Source: a virus. From it: a stretch of DNA of 64,000 nt. Of the stretch, positions 43,552 through 50,953 are shown one piece after another (the first letter of the stretch is position 1; the number at the start of each line of letters is the position of its first letter). Below the pieces are notes generated by a model. It was given only the letters and a program-made list of their open reading frames with translations, was not told the DNA's origin and searched no databases. The translations under genes were made by a program, and so were the position numbers. The DNA is taken from the IMG/VR virus record IMGVR_UViG_3300032323_001800, positions 1 to 64,000 of that record; one strand, given 5' to 3'.

Positions 43552-43943
43552 ACATTAAACAAGACATTCGCCCAAATAAAATGATTTGGGTAACTTTCCG
43601 CAAGGAAGGTATTCATAAATATCCTGCAGCCTTAACAGATCCAAATCTAGCTACAGGAGATGAATATGACGTATCGTTTTTGGGTTATCCCCATCGCCAC
43701 ATTTTTCATTTCAGGGTGTGGATCAATGTGCAACACGATGACCGAGACATCGAATTCATCCAGTTCAAACGATGGCTCGAGTCGTTGTATAATGGTCAAG
43801 GTTCCGTTTTGAGCCTCGATCATAAAAGTTGTGAGATGATGTCAGAAGATTTATATAACATCATCACACTAAAGTATCCAGGTCGAGAGATTTGGATTGA
43901 GGTCTCCGAAGACGGAGAAAATGGTTCATTTATCAAATATTAA
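43548..43943 (+). CDS. QueD-like T-fold protein (6-carboxytetrahydropterin synthase type)
   Basis: 131 residues. EGIHKYP (His23) and PHRHIFHFRVWI (His49, His51) reproduce the three zinc-binding His of the PTPS/QueD family (AAHRLP and LHGHSF in E. coli QueD). IEFIQFKRWL aligns with the DFxxLK segment, KSCEMMSEDLYNII with PTSExLAKWI, and IEVSEDGENG with the closing KET, which carries the conserved Glu. The usual catalytic Cys before HGH is missing; Cys95 is a possible substitute. QueD makes CPH4 from dihydroneopterin triphosphate, the product of FolE encoded downstream. Assigned by motif alignment done by eye. Confidence 0.55.
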   Translation: MNIKQDIRPNKMIWVTFRKEGIHKYPAALTDPNLATGDEYDVSFLGYPHRHIFHFRVWINVQHDDRDIEFIQFKRWLESLYNGQGSVLSLDHKSCEMMSEDLYNIITLKYPGREIWIEVSEDGENGSFIKY

Positions 43944-43955
43944 TAAGAGGCTATT

Positions 43956-44189
43956 ATGGCTAAGAATTACAAAGATTACGCTTACTTTGAAAACCGCCCC
44001 GACGTTGTTCGTGTATGGGAAGATCTTGAAGCATACAACGACTTTTGTCGTTTCGAGCTTCGTGACTTTAATCCTGCGGAACTGTACCGCAAAGAAGCAC
44101 CCAACTATAGTGCTTACCTAGCAAGTAAGCGTCCTCGTCGCCCGTATCAGGGCAAAAACCCAAGGTTTAACAATCATCGAAATGGCTAA
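43956..44189 (+). CDS. Small basic protein
   Basis: 77 residues: an acidic-aromatic first half (DYAYFENRPDVVRVWEDLEA) and a basic end (SKRPRRPYQGKNPRFNNHRN). Overlaps the glycosyltransferase gene by 8 bases. No family known. Confidence 0.45.
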   Translation: MAKNYKDYAYFENRPDVVRVWEDLEAYNDFCRFELRDFNPAELYRKEAPNYSAYLASKRPRRPYQGKNPRFNNHRNG

Positions 44190-45249
44190 GATATTTTTAG
44201 TCGATCTCGAAGCTGTTGAGACTCGTTACACAGGCGAGTGGAAAGTCCATTTGCCTGAGTTACTAAGAAAGAGAGGACACGATGTTCAAGTTATATCTGG
44301 CCCTACGGATATTCCTACTGCCACTACTCCTGGTGCTTTTCTTAACTTTGGTGGCACCAATATATACAAGGCTAGTCAGGTTGAGCAGATGGGCCGTTTA
44401 TTTTGTAGTGGATCTGTTCATCCTGGCGACCACTTTATTTTTACTGACGCTTGGCATCCGGGCATTATAAATTTAAAGTACATGAGTGAATTGCTGGGCA
44501 TCCCAGTAACAACACATGGCCTATGGCATGCTGGAAGTTATGATCCTCAAGATTTCTTAGGACGACTTGTTGGTGATAAGCCTTGGGTAAGACATGCTGA
44601 GAAAAGTTTTTATGAAGCATTTGATCATAACTACTTTGCCACAGACTTTCATATCGAAATGTTCTTTAAGAACTTGTTTGATACAAAAGTAATTGCTGGC
44701 GCTGATTTTGATGGCAAAGTAGTACGTACAGGGTGGCCAATGGAGTATATGCCTGATACGTTGCTGATGTATAAGAACATGCCCAAGCGTGATCTTATCT
44801 TGTTCCCACATCGTATTGCTCCTGAGAAGCAGGTTGAAATATTCCGTGACTTAAAAGAACACTTACCACAATATGAGTTCGTTGTTTGTCAAGATCAACA
44901 ACTTACAAAAAATGAATATCATAACTTGCTAGGTGAAGCTAAACTAGTATTCAGTGCCAACTTACAAGAAACACTAGGTATCAGTTGGTATGAAGGTGCG
45001 TTAGTTGATGCTATTCCTATGGTGCCAGATCGATTAAGCTATAGTGAAATGGCCTTAGACGAATTTAAGTATCCTTCAGAATGGACTGAATCATTTAAAT
45101 CGTATCAAATACACAGACACTCATTAGTAGAAAAGATTGTAAATTATATGGAAAATTATAAACAATTTCTACCTCGCCTAAATACTCAGGTAACATCTTT
45201 AACGGATAACTTTTTCAGTTGCGATCAACTATTAAAGATGTTAAAATAA
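44182..45249 (+). CDS. Glycosyltransferase, GT-B fold (family 4-like)
   Basis: 355 residues. N-terminal Rossmann half (AKIFLVDLEAVETRYTGEWK) and a C-terminal half with LILFPHRIAPEKQVEIFRDL, a common GT-B lead, and ETLGISWYEGALVDAIPMVP, matching the E(x)7E donor-sugar motif region. The acceptor is unknown. Because it lies between the QueD-like gene and folE, sugar addition to a modified base in DNA is an attractive possibility, with cell-surface or protein targets as alternatives. Confidence 0.65.
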   Translation: MAKIFLVDLEAVETRYTGEWKVHLPELLRKRGHDVQVISGPTDIPTATTPGAFLNFGGTNIYKASQVEQMGRLFCSGSVHPGDHFIFTDAWHPGIINLKYMSELLGIPVTTHGLWHAGSYDPQDFLGRLVGDKPWVRHAEKSFYEAFDHNYFATDFHIEMFFKNLFDTKVIAGADFDGKVVRTGWPMEYMPDTLLMYKNMPKRDLILFPHRIAPEKQVEIFRDLKEHLPQYEFVVCQDQQLTKNEYHNLLGEAKLVFSANLQETLGISWYEGALVDAIPMVPDRLSYSEMALDEFKYPSEWTESFKSYQIHRHSLVEKIVNYMENYKQFLPRLNTQVTSLTDNFFSCDQLLKMLK

Positions 45250-45290
45250 CACACATGTGACATCCACGTCATTAACTCGGAGAATATTAA

Positions 45291-46055
45291 TTGACAGAAT
45301 CAAGAACATACCAAAACATACTTGCCGGAGTAGAACAGCAAGGCGATGACAACAAAGATTATAAAGAAGCATACCTAGCAGACGTAATTCGCTTTAAAAT
45401 GAAACGTGACCAAAAGCGTTTCTGGGCAGGTGACAATGTATCGGACTATGTCACTGAAGAAATGAAGCACAAACTCATCGACGAAGCAACAGAAGCATTT
45501 GAATTAGTGCTTGATCGGTTGTTAATCGATCGTGAGAATGATCCTAATAGTCAAGGCACAGCAAGACGACTGGCCAAGATGTACTTTAACGAAATCATGA
45601 GTGGCCGATATGACCCAGCACCAGACGCAACCGCATTCCCCAATGACACAGAAGACCGTTACGAAGGTATGTTGGTTGTTCGTAGTGAGCTTCGCAGTAT
45701 GTGTAGCCATCATCATCAACCTGTGGCTGGCGTTGCTTATATTGGTATTATTGCGGCTTCCAAGCTCATTGGCCTCTCTAAATACACCCGCATCGCACAG
45801 TGGTGTGCAAGACGTGGTACTCTCCAGGAGGAACTTGCTAATGATATTGCTCGCGAGATCGCCAAAGCCACTGGAGCCAAAGACGTAGGCGTATATGTAC
45901 AAGCCGTACATGGCTGCTGTGAGAATCGCGGAATTATGGCACATTCAAGTCTAACACAGACAACAGTATTAAAGGGTGCGTTCAAAGATGACACTAGTAC
46001 AAAGAAAGAATTCTTTGACAACATTAAACTACAACAAGACTTTGCTCCGAGGTAA
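45291..46055 (+). CDS. folE: GTP cyclohydrolase I (FolE)
   Basis: 254 residues from TTG with CGGAGA upstream. CSHHHQP (Cys138, His140-142), SKLIGLSKYTRIAQW and HGCCENRG match the FolE-I signature, including the zinc ligands. It opens GTP to dihydroneopterin triphosphate, the entry to folate and 7-deazaguanine synthesis. The N-terminal 60 residues are longer than usual. The central part uses more C-ending codons than neighbours, a sign of separate origin. Confidence 0.88.
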   Translation: MTESRTYQNILAGVEQQGDDNKDYKEAYLADVIRFKMKRDQKRFWAGDNVSDYVTEEMKHKLIDEATEAFELVLDRLLIDRENDPNSQGTARRLAKMYFNEIMSGRYDPAPDATAFPNDTEDRYEGMLVVRSELRSMCSHHHQPVAGVAYIGIIAASKLIGLSKYTRIAQWCARRGTLQEELANDIAREIAKATGAKDVGVYVQAVHGCCENRGIMAHSSLTQTTVLKGAFKDDTSTKKEFFDNIKLQQDFAPR

Positions 46056-46058
46056 TAT

Positions 46059-46274
46059 ATGAACTCAGTAGATATGGCTAACGATCTAATTAATCGTGCT
46101 AGAAACTTAAAGAAGTTTGAAGTGAAACGTATGCTAGAAGATGGCATCTTATTCAACGGTCCTGTACCTTTTGATATCAAAGGCCGAGATGATTGCTATT
46201 GGATATATGCCTATGCTGTTACACAAGAAGAAGCAGAAGCACAAGTAGATATGTGGCTAAGCGATCGAACATGA
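46059..46274 (+). CDS. Small unknown protein
   Basis: 71 residues, helical start (MANDLINRARNLKKFEVKRM) and an acidic end. Its stop overlaps the ATG of the glycosylase gene. Function unknown. Confidence 0.45.
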   Translation: MNSVDMANDLINRARNLKKFEVKRMLEDGILFNGPVPFDIKGRDDCYWIYAYAVTQEEAEAQVDMWLSDRT

Positions 46275-46696
46275 TTCACCCGTTGCTAGATGAACTGATG
46301 GTCCAACAACAGTTGCCAGCCGCTGATCGTCGAGAGTGGGCATGGCAGCACATGGTGGCTGTGATCATGCTAAATCAAACCGGAAGGAAGGCGGTGAAAT
46401 ATGTACTGCCTCTTTTCTTAGATCGTTGGCCAACTCCAGAAGAGTTTTTATGGACAACGGATGACGAAGTCAAAGAAGTAATTTGGCCTTTGGGCATGTA
46501 CAATGTCCGTTTCCAACGACTCAAACGTATGACCGCAGATTTTTTGACTTGGGACGGAAATGATGCTACAATGTTATACGGCATCGGCAAGTATGGTTCA
46601 GATAGTTATGAGATTTTTTTCAAAAAAAACTATGTAGTCCAACCCACTGATAAAGAACTCAAACGCTACTTGAAAGAGGAAATATATGTTTCTTAA
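46271..46696 (+). CDS. MBD4-like HhH-GPD DNA glycosylase
   Basis: 141 residues resembling the C-terminal glycosylase domain of MBD4: WAWQHMVAVIMLNQT aligns with its first helix pair, IWPLGMYNVRFQRLKRM with LLKPLGLYDLRAKTI, and LYGIGKYGSDSYEIF with LHGIGKYGNDSYRIF, the helix-hairpin-helix. Asp127 in QPTDKELKRY sits where MBD4 has its catalytic Asp (PEDHKLNKY). MBD4 removes T or U paired with G, and some modified pyrimidines. Here it may repair phage DNA or attack bases in host or rival DNA. Start overlaps the preceding stop. Confidence 0.75.
   Translation: MIHPLLDELMVQQQLPAADRREWAWQHMVAVIMLNQTGRKAVKYVLPLFLDRWPTPEEFLWTTDDEVKEVIWPLGMYNVRFQRLKRMTADFLTWDGNDATMLYGIGKYGSDSYEIFFKKNYVVQPTDKELKRYLKEEIYVS
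46544..46572 (+). promoter_or_regulatory. Candidate promoter TTGACT-17-TACAAT
   Basis: TTGACT at 46544-46549, 17-base spacer, TACAAT at 46567-46572, inside the glycosylase gene and 114 bases before the cupin gene. Confidence 0.35.
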
Positions 46697-47147
46697 ACTG
46701 CTAGAACGATTAGGTCGTAAGCGTATTATTATGGATAGGCTCAGTAACGAACCTTATCTAGAACGATACTACCTATTTCTCAAAGAGAGAACTCTCTTTC
46801 CATTTAACATATTTTTACACAAGTTCTTAAAAGGTGATCCGGACGATGTTCATGATCATCCGTGGCCTTATGCTACATTGATTTTGCGAGGTGGATACTA
46901 TGAATGGATTCCTATTTTTAATACTATCGGCGAAAAAATTAATGAATGTAAAGTTTGGAGAGGTCCTGGTCATTTCCGTATCTGCTCTTCTTCTAGTTAT
47001 CATCGCATTGAGCTAAAAGAAGGTGTAACAGCTTGGACATTGTTTATGCCCGGTCCCCACAAACGCGAATGGGGTTTCTTAGTTAATAACAAGTGGGTGC
47101 AACACGATCAATACCTTAAGGATAGACATGAACAAGCTCATAATTAA
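46686..47147 (+). CDS. Cupin-like protein
   Basis: 153 residues. VHDHPWPYATLILRGGYYEW is the first cupin motif with two His that bind metal, and a later GHFRICSSSSYHRIELKEG supplies the third His of motif two. Members include dioxygenases and isomerases; the substrate is unknown. GAGG precedes the ATG, which is 11 bases inside the glycosylase gene. Confidence 0.6.
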   Translation: MFLKLLERLGRKRIIMDRLSNEPYLERYYLFLKERTLFPFNIFLHKFLKGDPDDVHDHPWPYATLILRGGYYEWIPIFNTIGEKINECKVWRGPGHFRICSSSSYHRIELKEGVTAWTLFMPGPHKREWGFLVNNKWVQHDQYLKDRHEQAHN

Positions 47148-47688
47148 CAACGATCAATTAAAAAATTTAGTTACTAAACTCTGTCGAGACATTACTCTCA
47201 GCGGATGGCAACCTGAATACGTAGTAGGTCTAACCAGAGGTGGTTTAACTCCTGCTGTTATGATCAGTCACTACTTCAACGTACCATGCGAAACCTTAAA
47301 AGTTAGCCTACGTGACGGCGGCGAACCAGAAAGTAATTTATGGATGGCTGAAGATGCATTTGGATACACCTCTAAAGAAGTTGATTTCTTTGAAGGTAAT
47401 CCTATGGAATTGATTAACGAGGGCCGAGCTAAAGAAATATTAATTGTTGATGATATTAACGATTCGGGTGCTACTATAAACTGGATTATGAAAGACTGGC
47501 CTAGTGGTTGTTTTCCTGATGATCCTGTGTGGAAAGAAGTGTGGAACAACAATGTCCGCTTTGCTGTGTTAGTGGATAATCTTGCCAGTCAATGTAATGC
47601 TAAAATGGATTATGTTGGCATGGAAATTAACAAAGCAGAAAACGATGTATGGGTTGATTTTCCCTGGGAAGATTGGTGGCAGAAATGA
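47128..47688 (+). CDS. Phosphoribosyltransferase (purine type)
   Basis: 186 residues. VVGLTRGGLTPAVMISHYF and the PRPP loop EILIVDDINDSGATI are those of hypoxanthine/xanthine-guanine phosphoribosyltransferases. It would make a purine nucleotide from base and PRPP. In a region with 7-deazaguanine genes a modified base could be the substrate, but ordinary purine salvage is as likely. A run from 81 to 110 looks like an insertion. Confidence 0.75.
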   Translation: MNKLIINNDQLKNLVTKLCRDITLSGWQPEYVVGLTRGGLTPAVMISHYFNVPCETLKVSLRDGGEPESNLWMAEDAFGYTSKEVDFFEGNPMELINEGRAKEILIVDDINDSGATINWIMKDWPSGCFPDDPVWKEVWNNNVRFAVLVDNLASQCNAKMDYVGMEINKAENDVWVDFPWEDWWQK

Positions 47689-47789
47689 TAGCAGTATGGT
47701 TACTGGTTATTTTTCTTGTTTTGACTGGACATTGGATGTTAGGTCTTATAGTTTCACTAGTAGGAATTTTATTTGAAGGCATAAAATGA
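47685..47789 (+). CDS. 34-residue hydrophobic peptide
   Basis: ATGA overlaps at both ends tie it into the operon. The product is almost one membrane helix (IAVWLLVIFLVLTGHWMLGL). Function unknown. Confidence 0.5.
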   Translation: MIAVWLLVIFLVLTGHWMLGLIVSLVGILFEGIK

Positions 47790-48016
47790 TTGATGCAAAA
47801 GTAAAAGTACATTGCACTGACGCTGGTAAAGATTTTGAAATGCATGTGTTAGCATATAAACCCAAGACATTTTTAGATGTTGCGTTTCAAACTCTTAAAA
47901 TTCGTTTAGCATATATAGAACGTACAAAAGCGTTTAGAGGTAGTCTAGGTGGTAGAGAATTTGTTATTCGAGAAGAAGATCTTCCACAGGAAAATCGCAA
48001 GGAGTATCAGAGATGA
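47786..48016 (+). CDS. Small unknown protein
   Basis: 76 residues, mixed alpha/beta (DAKVKVHCTDAGKDFEMHVL). Overlaps its neighbours by 4 bases on each side. No family known. Confidence 0.45.
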   Translation: MIDAKVKVHCTDAGKDFEMHVLAYKPKTFLDVAFQTLKIRLAYIERTKAFRGSLGGREFVIREEDLPQENRKEYQR

Positions 48017-48414
48017 AATCTAACGATACCAATAAAGTTATGCTAGCCCAACCCAACTGTATCGAAGATTCAAAAGCACCATGGGATGATCTTGTAGAGC
48101 AAGATTTTCATGTTAAGGTGTTTGCTGATAAGTATCCTGTCACTGACGGCCACTTGTTGTTCGTACCTAAATATAACACAGTTCATGTACTAATGGATTG
48201 TTTTCATGATGCTGTTCAAGACGGTATTAAAAGAGTACAACTAGGTGAGTGGGACGGATTTAACGTTGGATTTAATTACGGGCAAGCTGCTGGTCAAACA
48301 GTAGATTGGCCACATGTACATCTTATCCCTAGACGCAAGGGAGATATGGAAGACCCCACAGGAGGGGTGCGTCACGTAATACCTGAAAAGGGAAACTATA
48401 GGAAATCAAAATGA
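48013..48414 (+). CDS. HIT-family hydrolase
   Basis: 133 residues. WPHVHLIPRRKGD contains the histidine triad HxHxxPR and GFNYGQAAGQT the loop before it. HIT enzymes split nucleoside phosphate compounds such as AMP-lysine or diadenosine polyphosphates. In phages they may remove dinucleotide alarmones; the real substrate is unknown. Confidence 0.8.
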   Translation: MKSNDTNKVMLAQPNCIEDSKAPWDDLVEQDFHVKVFADKYPVTDGHLLFVPKYNTVHVLMDCFHDAVQDGIKRVQLGEWDGFNVGFNYGQAAGQTVDWPHVHLIPRRKGDMEDPTGGVRHVIPEKGNYRKSK

Positions 48415-48614
48415 AAAAGCAAATTGTCGAAACACTAAAGCAACATTTCGAAGCACACATTTTAAAACATAAAATGAATGTTGATATTATGTTAGCTAAT
48501 CCCATGGCCATTCATGATCACACTGATCTAATGGATGCTATTGAAAAAGAAGTTGCTCAGATTGCCGAGTATATGGACAAATTAGAAGTAATGGAGAAAC
48601 ACTTCAGTGAATAA
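48411..48614 (+). CDS. Small helical phage protein
   Basis: 67 residues, amphipathic helices (KQIVETLKQHFEAHILKHKM; MDAIEKEVAQIAEYMDKLEV). I recall similar short proteins in marine phages. Function unknown. Confidence 0.5.
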   Translation: MKKQIVETLKQHFEAHILKHKMNVDIMLANPMAIHDHTDLMDAIEKEVAQIAEYMDKLEVMEKHFSE

Positions 48615-48801
48615 AGTTACTGTTCCTTGGGAAAGTCAAAATAACGAATGGTGGAATGAAACATGTGCTACTATATGCGAACATTTTGGCCTTCCTGGGG
48701 GAAAGTATGTTACTGAGGTTAATACCGAATGTATGAATTTTATTTTCTACAACGATAAAGATGCTTTGATGTGTAGATTATTAGTTAGTGATAAATTATG
48801 A
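48607..48801 (+). CDS. Small unknown protein, GTG start
   Basis: 64 residues with three Cys (WWNETCATICEHFGLPGGKY). The GTG start lies 8 bases inside the preceding gene. The end overlaps the next ATG by 4 bases. No family known. Confidence 0.45.
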   Translation: MNKVTVPWESQNNEWWNETCATICEHFGLPGGKYVTEVNTECMNFIFYNDKDALMCRLLVSDKL

Positions 48802-49043
48802 CAGATAGAATAATAATTGCAGTATTATTAATTTTTTCTGTTTATGTTTTAATTTCTACCGACTTTGGTAGAAATACAGTAGTGCGATACGACTGTAGAG
48901 ATGCGCATTGGCACCCGGATATTCCTATAGAAGTTAAAAAAGAATGTTCTAAATTATTCTACAAAGAATGGAAAAAACAAGAAGATGAAAGAAAAAATGA
49001 TCCAAGCATACATGAAAACAGCCGAGACCTTCTCAGAACTTAG
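48798..49043 (+). CDS. Single-span membrane protein
   Basis: 81 residues: one N-terminal hydrophobic segment (RIIIAVLLIFSVYVLIST), then YDCRDAHWHPDIPIEVKKEC, a Cys-bracketed periplasmic part I recall from many marine phages. The end overlaps the deaminase start by 59 bases. Function unknown. Confidence 0.55.
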   Translation: MTDRIIIAVLLIFSVYVLISTDFGRNTVVRYDCRDAHWHPDIPIEVKKECSKLFYKEWKKQEDERKNDPSIHENSRDLLRT

Positions 49044-49500
49044 TCATGCTCGTCGATTACATGTTGGTGCTATTGTAGTGAAAGATGATAGAATTATCAG
49101 TATTGGCTATAACGGTATGCCTAGTGGGTGGGATAATAACTGCGAAGATAAAATATGGGATTCGGGCGCAGGCGGGTGGTTGAGTCCTGAAGAGATTATA
49201 GAACAATATCCGTATGAAGGATGGCACGAGGCCGCACAGCGTGATGTGCGCTACGGATTAAAAACTAAACCAGAGGTACTACATGCTGAAACTAATGCCA
49301 TTGCCAAATTGGCTAAATCTAACGAATCTGGTATGGGTGCTACTATGTTTATTACCCATGCTCCATGTTTGGATTGTGCCAAACTTATCTACCAAAGTGG
49401 TATTAGCAGTGTTCTATATCGGAACGCTTATAGGGATACTAGCGGTATTACGTTTCTTGAAAAATCGGGGGTAAAAGTTGAACAATACAATAAAGACTAG
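48985..49500 (+). CDS. Deoxycytidylate deaminase
   Basis: 171 residues. HAETNA (zinc His and catalytic Glu) and PCLDCAK (two zinc Cys) give the cytidine-deaminase core, and SIGYNGMPSGWDNNCED is typical of dCMP deaminases. It turns dCMP to dUMP for ThyX, encoded downstream. An insertion near residues 60-85 (WLSPEEIIEQYPYEGWHEAA) separates the two halves. The start codon lies in the preceding gene. Confidence 0.85.
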   Translation: MKEKMIQAYMKTAETFSELSHARRLHVGAIVVKDDRIISIGYNGMPSGWDNNCEDKIWDSGAGGWLSPEEIIEQYPYEGWHEAAQRDVRYGLKTKPEVLHAETNAIAKLAKSNESGMGATMFITHAPCLDCAKLIYQSGISSVLYRNAYRDTSGITFLEKSGVKVEQYNKD

Positions 49501-49657
49501 TTGGACTCTTACTGTTGAAGAAGATTCCGACACCGGAGATGCAATAATTCAATTTCCTCCAGATCTGTTAGAGCAAGCAGGATGGAAAGAGGGCGACACA
49601 TTAATTTGGAAAGACCGGGGCGATGGCTCTTGGCTTTTAGAGAAAAAGAGTGTATAA
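49478..49657 (+). CDS. Small AbrB/MazE-like protein
   Basis: 59 residues from TTG 49478, 23 bases inside the deaminase gene. SWTLTVEEDSDTGDAIIQFP, then PPDLLEQAGWKEGDTLIW and a C-terminal SWLLEKK follow the swapped-hairpin AbrB/MazE fold of short DNA-binding proteins. Common in marine phages. It may bind DNA as a dimer; no toxin partner is seen. The promoter of queE overlaps its end. Confidence 0.6.
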   Translation: MNNTIKTSWTLTVEEDSDTGDAIIQFPPDLLEQAGWKEGDTLIWKDRGDGSWLLEKKSV

Positions 49658-49658
49658 T
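49630..49658 (+). promoter_or_regulatory. Sigma70 promoter TTGGCT-17-TATAAT before queE
   Basis: TTGGCT at 49630-49635, 17-base spacer, TATAAT at 49653-49658. The start of transcription would fall at about 49665, the A of the queE ATG, predicting a leaderless message. Confidence 0.6.
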
Positions 49659-49664
49659 AGTAAT

Positions 49665-50528
49665 ATGAGTAAAATTAAAATCGCAGAGCTGTTTTACAGC
49701 ATTCAAGGTGAAGGACGCTACATGGGTGTCCCGTCTGTATTTCTACGCACATTTGGTTGTAACTTTAAGTGTGCAGGCTTTGGAATGCCTCGTGATACAA
49801 TCAGTATCGAGGCAGATGACATTGCATACACACACGCAAATATCGAATCGTTTCAAAAATATGAAGACTTGCCGTTAGTTAGCACAGGTTGTGACAGTTA
49901 TGCTTCATGGCATCCTGCGTTCAAAGATTTGTCGCCATTGCTTACTAGCGATGCTATTGTAGAACGTACTATGGAAATTCTTCCTGGTAACAAATGGGGC
50001 GATGCTCACTTGGTTATTACAGGTGGCGAGCCGTTGCTAGGTTGGCAACGTGCTTATCCAGACTTGTTAGAACATCCTAAGATGGGGGATTTAAAAGAGA
50101 TTACTTTTGAAACAAACGGTACTCAAAAATTAAGCGAAGAATTTAAAGAATATCTAGTAAAATGGCAAATGCCTAATTTAGATTTTGCTAGAGAAGTTAC
50201 ATTTAGTGTAAGTGCTAAACTTCCATGTAGTGGTGAGAAATGGGAAGAAGCAATTCTTCCAGAAGTAGTTTGCGAGTATGAAGAAGTTGGTACAGCATAT
50301 TTGAAGTTTGTTATTGCCACTGAACAAGACTTTAAAGACGCAGAGTGTGCTATTGCCGCTTATCGTAAAGCAGGATTCAAAGGGCATGTTTATCTAATGC
50401 CAGTGGGCGGTGTTGAAAGTGTATATGCACTAAACAATCGCACAGTAGCAGACCTAGCAATGAAAAACGGTCTTCGTTACAGTGATAGATTGCAGGTGCC
50501 GTTATTTAAAAACGAGTGGGGGACATAA
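49665..50528 (+). CDS. queE: QueE-like radical SAM enzyme (7-carboxy-7-deazaguanine synthase)
   Basis: 287 residues. YSIQGEGRYMGVPSVFLRTF is the QueE signature start. Cys32 and Cys36 (GCNFKC) are followed not by the usual near third Cys but by GFGMP; the third is probably Cys76 in TGCDSYASWHP, after an insertion. ITGGEPLLGW holds the SAM-binding GGEP. QueE turns CPH4 to CDG. This insertion form is, as I recall, seen in other marine phage QueE proteins. Starts at ATG 49665; an in-frame GTG at 49650 lies within the promoter. Confidence 0.8.
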   Translation: MSKIKIAELFYSIQGEGRYMGVPSVFLRTFGCNFKCAGFGMPRDTISIEADDIAYTHANIESFQKYEDLPLVSTGCDSYASWHPAFKDLSPLLTSDAIVERTMEILPGNKWGDAHLVITGGEPLLGWQRAYPDLLEHPKMGDLKEITFETNGTQKLSEEFKEYLVKWQMPNLDFAREVTFSVSAKLPCSGEKWEEAILPEVVCEYEEVGTAYLKFVIATEQDFKDAECAIAAYRKAGFKGHVYLMPVGGVESVYALNNRTVADLAMKNGLRYSDRLQVPLFKNEWGT

Positions 50529-50953
50529 TGAATATAATCAAAAAATTACTAGGCATAGACAAGCTAGAAAAAGAAAAAGAAGCATTACAAATAGCTAGAG
50601 ACAAAGCAGTAGCCGAAACAGTCAGAGCCCAAGAAGAAGAAGCACAGGCTAAACTAACTCCTAAAGAAAGAGCAACTGCTCGAGGAGAACCATACATTGC
50701 CGTTCTTGATACCAAGGTGAATCCGGACAATATTCGTAATGGCTTTTTTGAACTTGACTGGAATGATCAATTTCTGTTACAATTAAAGCAAGAAGGCTAC
50801 GGGTTCGACGGCGATGCTGAAGAAGAAATTGTAGATCGTTGGTTTAGAGATATTGTTCGACAAATGCTTGATGAGGACGGCCTTGATTCTAATAGGCCGG
50901 CTGGTTATATTAACGTAATTCCAATAGCTAAAGGCAAAGCAGAAGTTTCATGA
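50528..50953 (+). CDS. Conserved phage protein, coiled-coil start
   Basis: 141 residues: an N-terminal helix rich in Lys, Glu and Ala (LEKEKEALQIARDKAVAETV), then a folded part with FELDWNDQFLLQLKQEGYGF. Its ATG overlaps the queE stop. Known to me only as a conserved marine-phage protein. Confidence 0.5.
   Translation: MNIIKKLLGIDKLEKEKEALQIARDKAVAETVRAQEEEAQAKLTPKERATARGEPYIAVLDTKVNPDNIRNGFFELDWNDQFLLQLKQEGYGFDGDAEEEIVDRWFRDIVRQMLDEDGLDSNRPAGYINVIPIAKGKAEVS
50754..50783 (+). promoter_or_regulatory. Weak candidate promoter TTGACT-18-TACAAT
   Basis: TTGACT at 50754-50759 and TACAAT at 50778-50783 with an 18-base spacer, within a gene and 167 bases before the RNase H gene. Confidence 0.25.

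Noticed and set aside
45245-45290. TGAC-6-GTCA inverted repeat before folE
   Set aside because: Only four pairs; too weak for an operator or terminator call.
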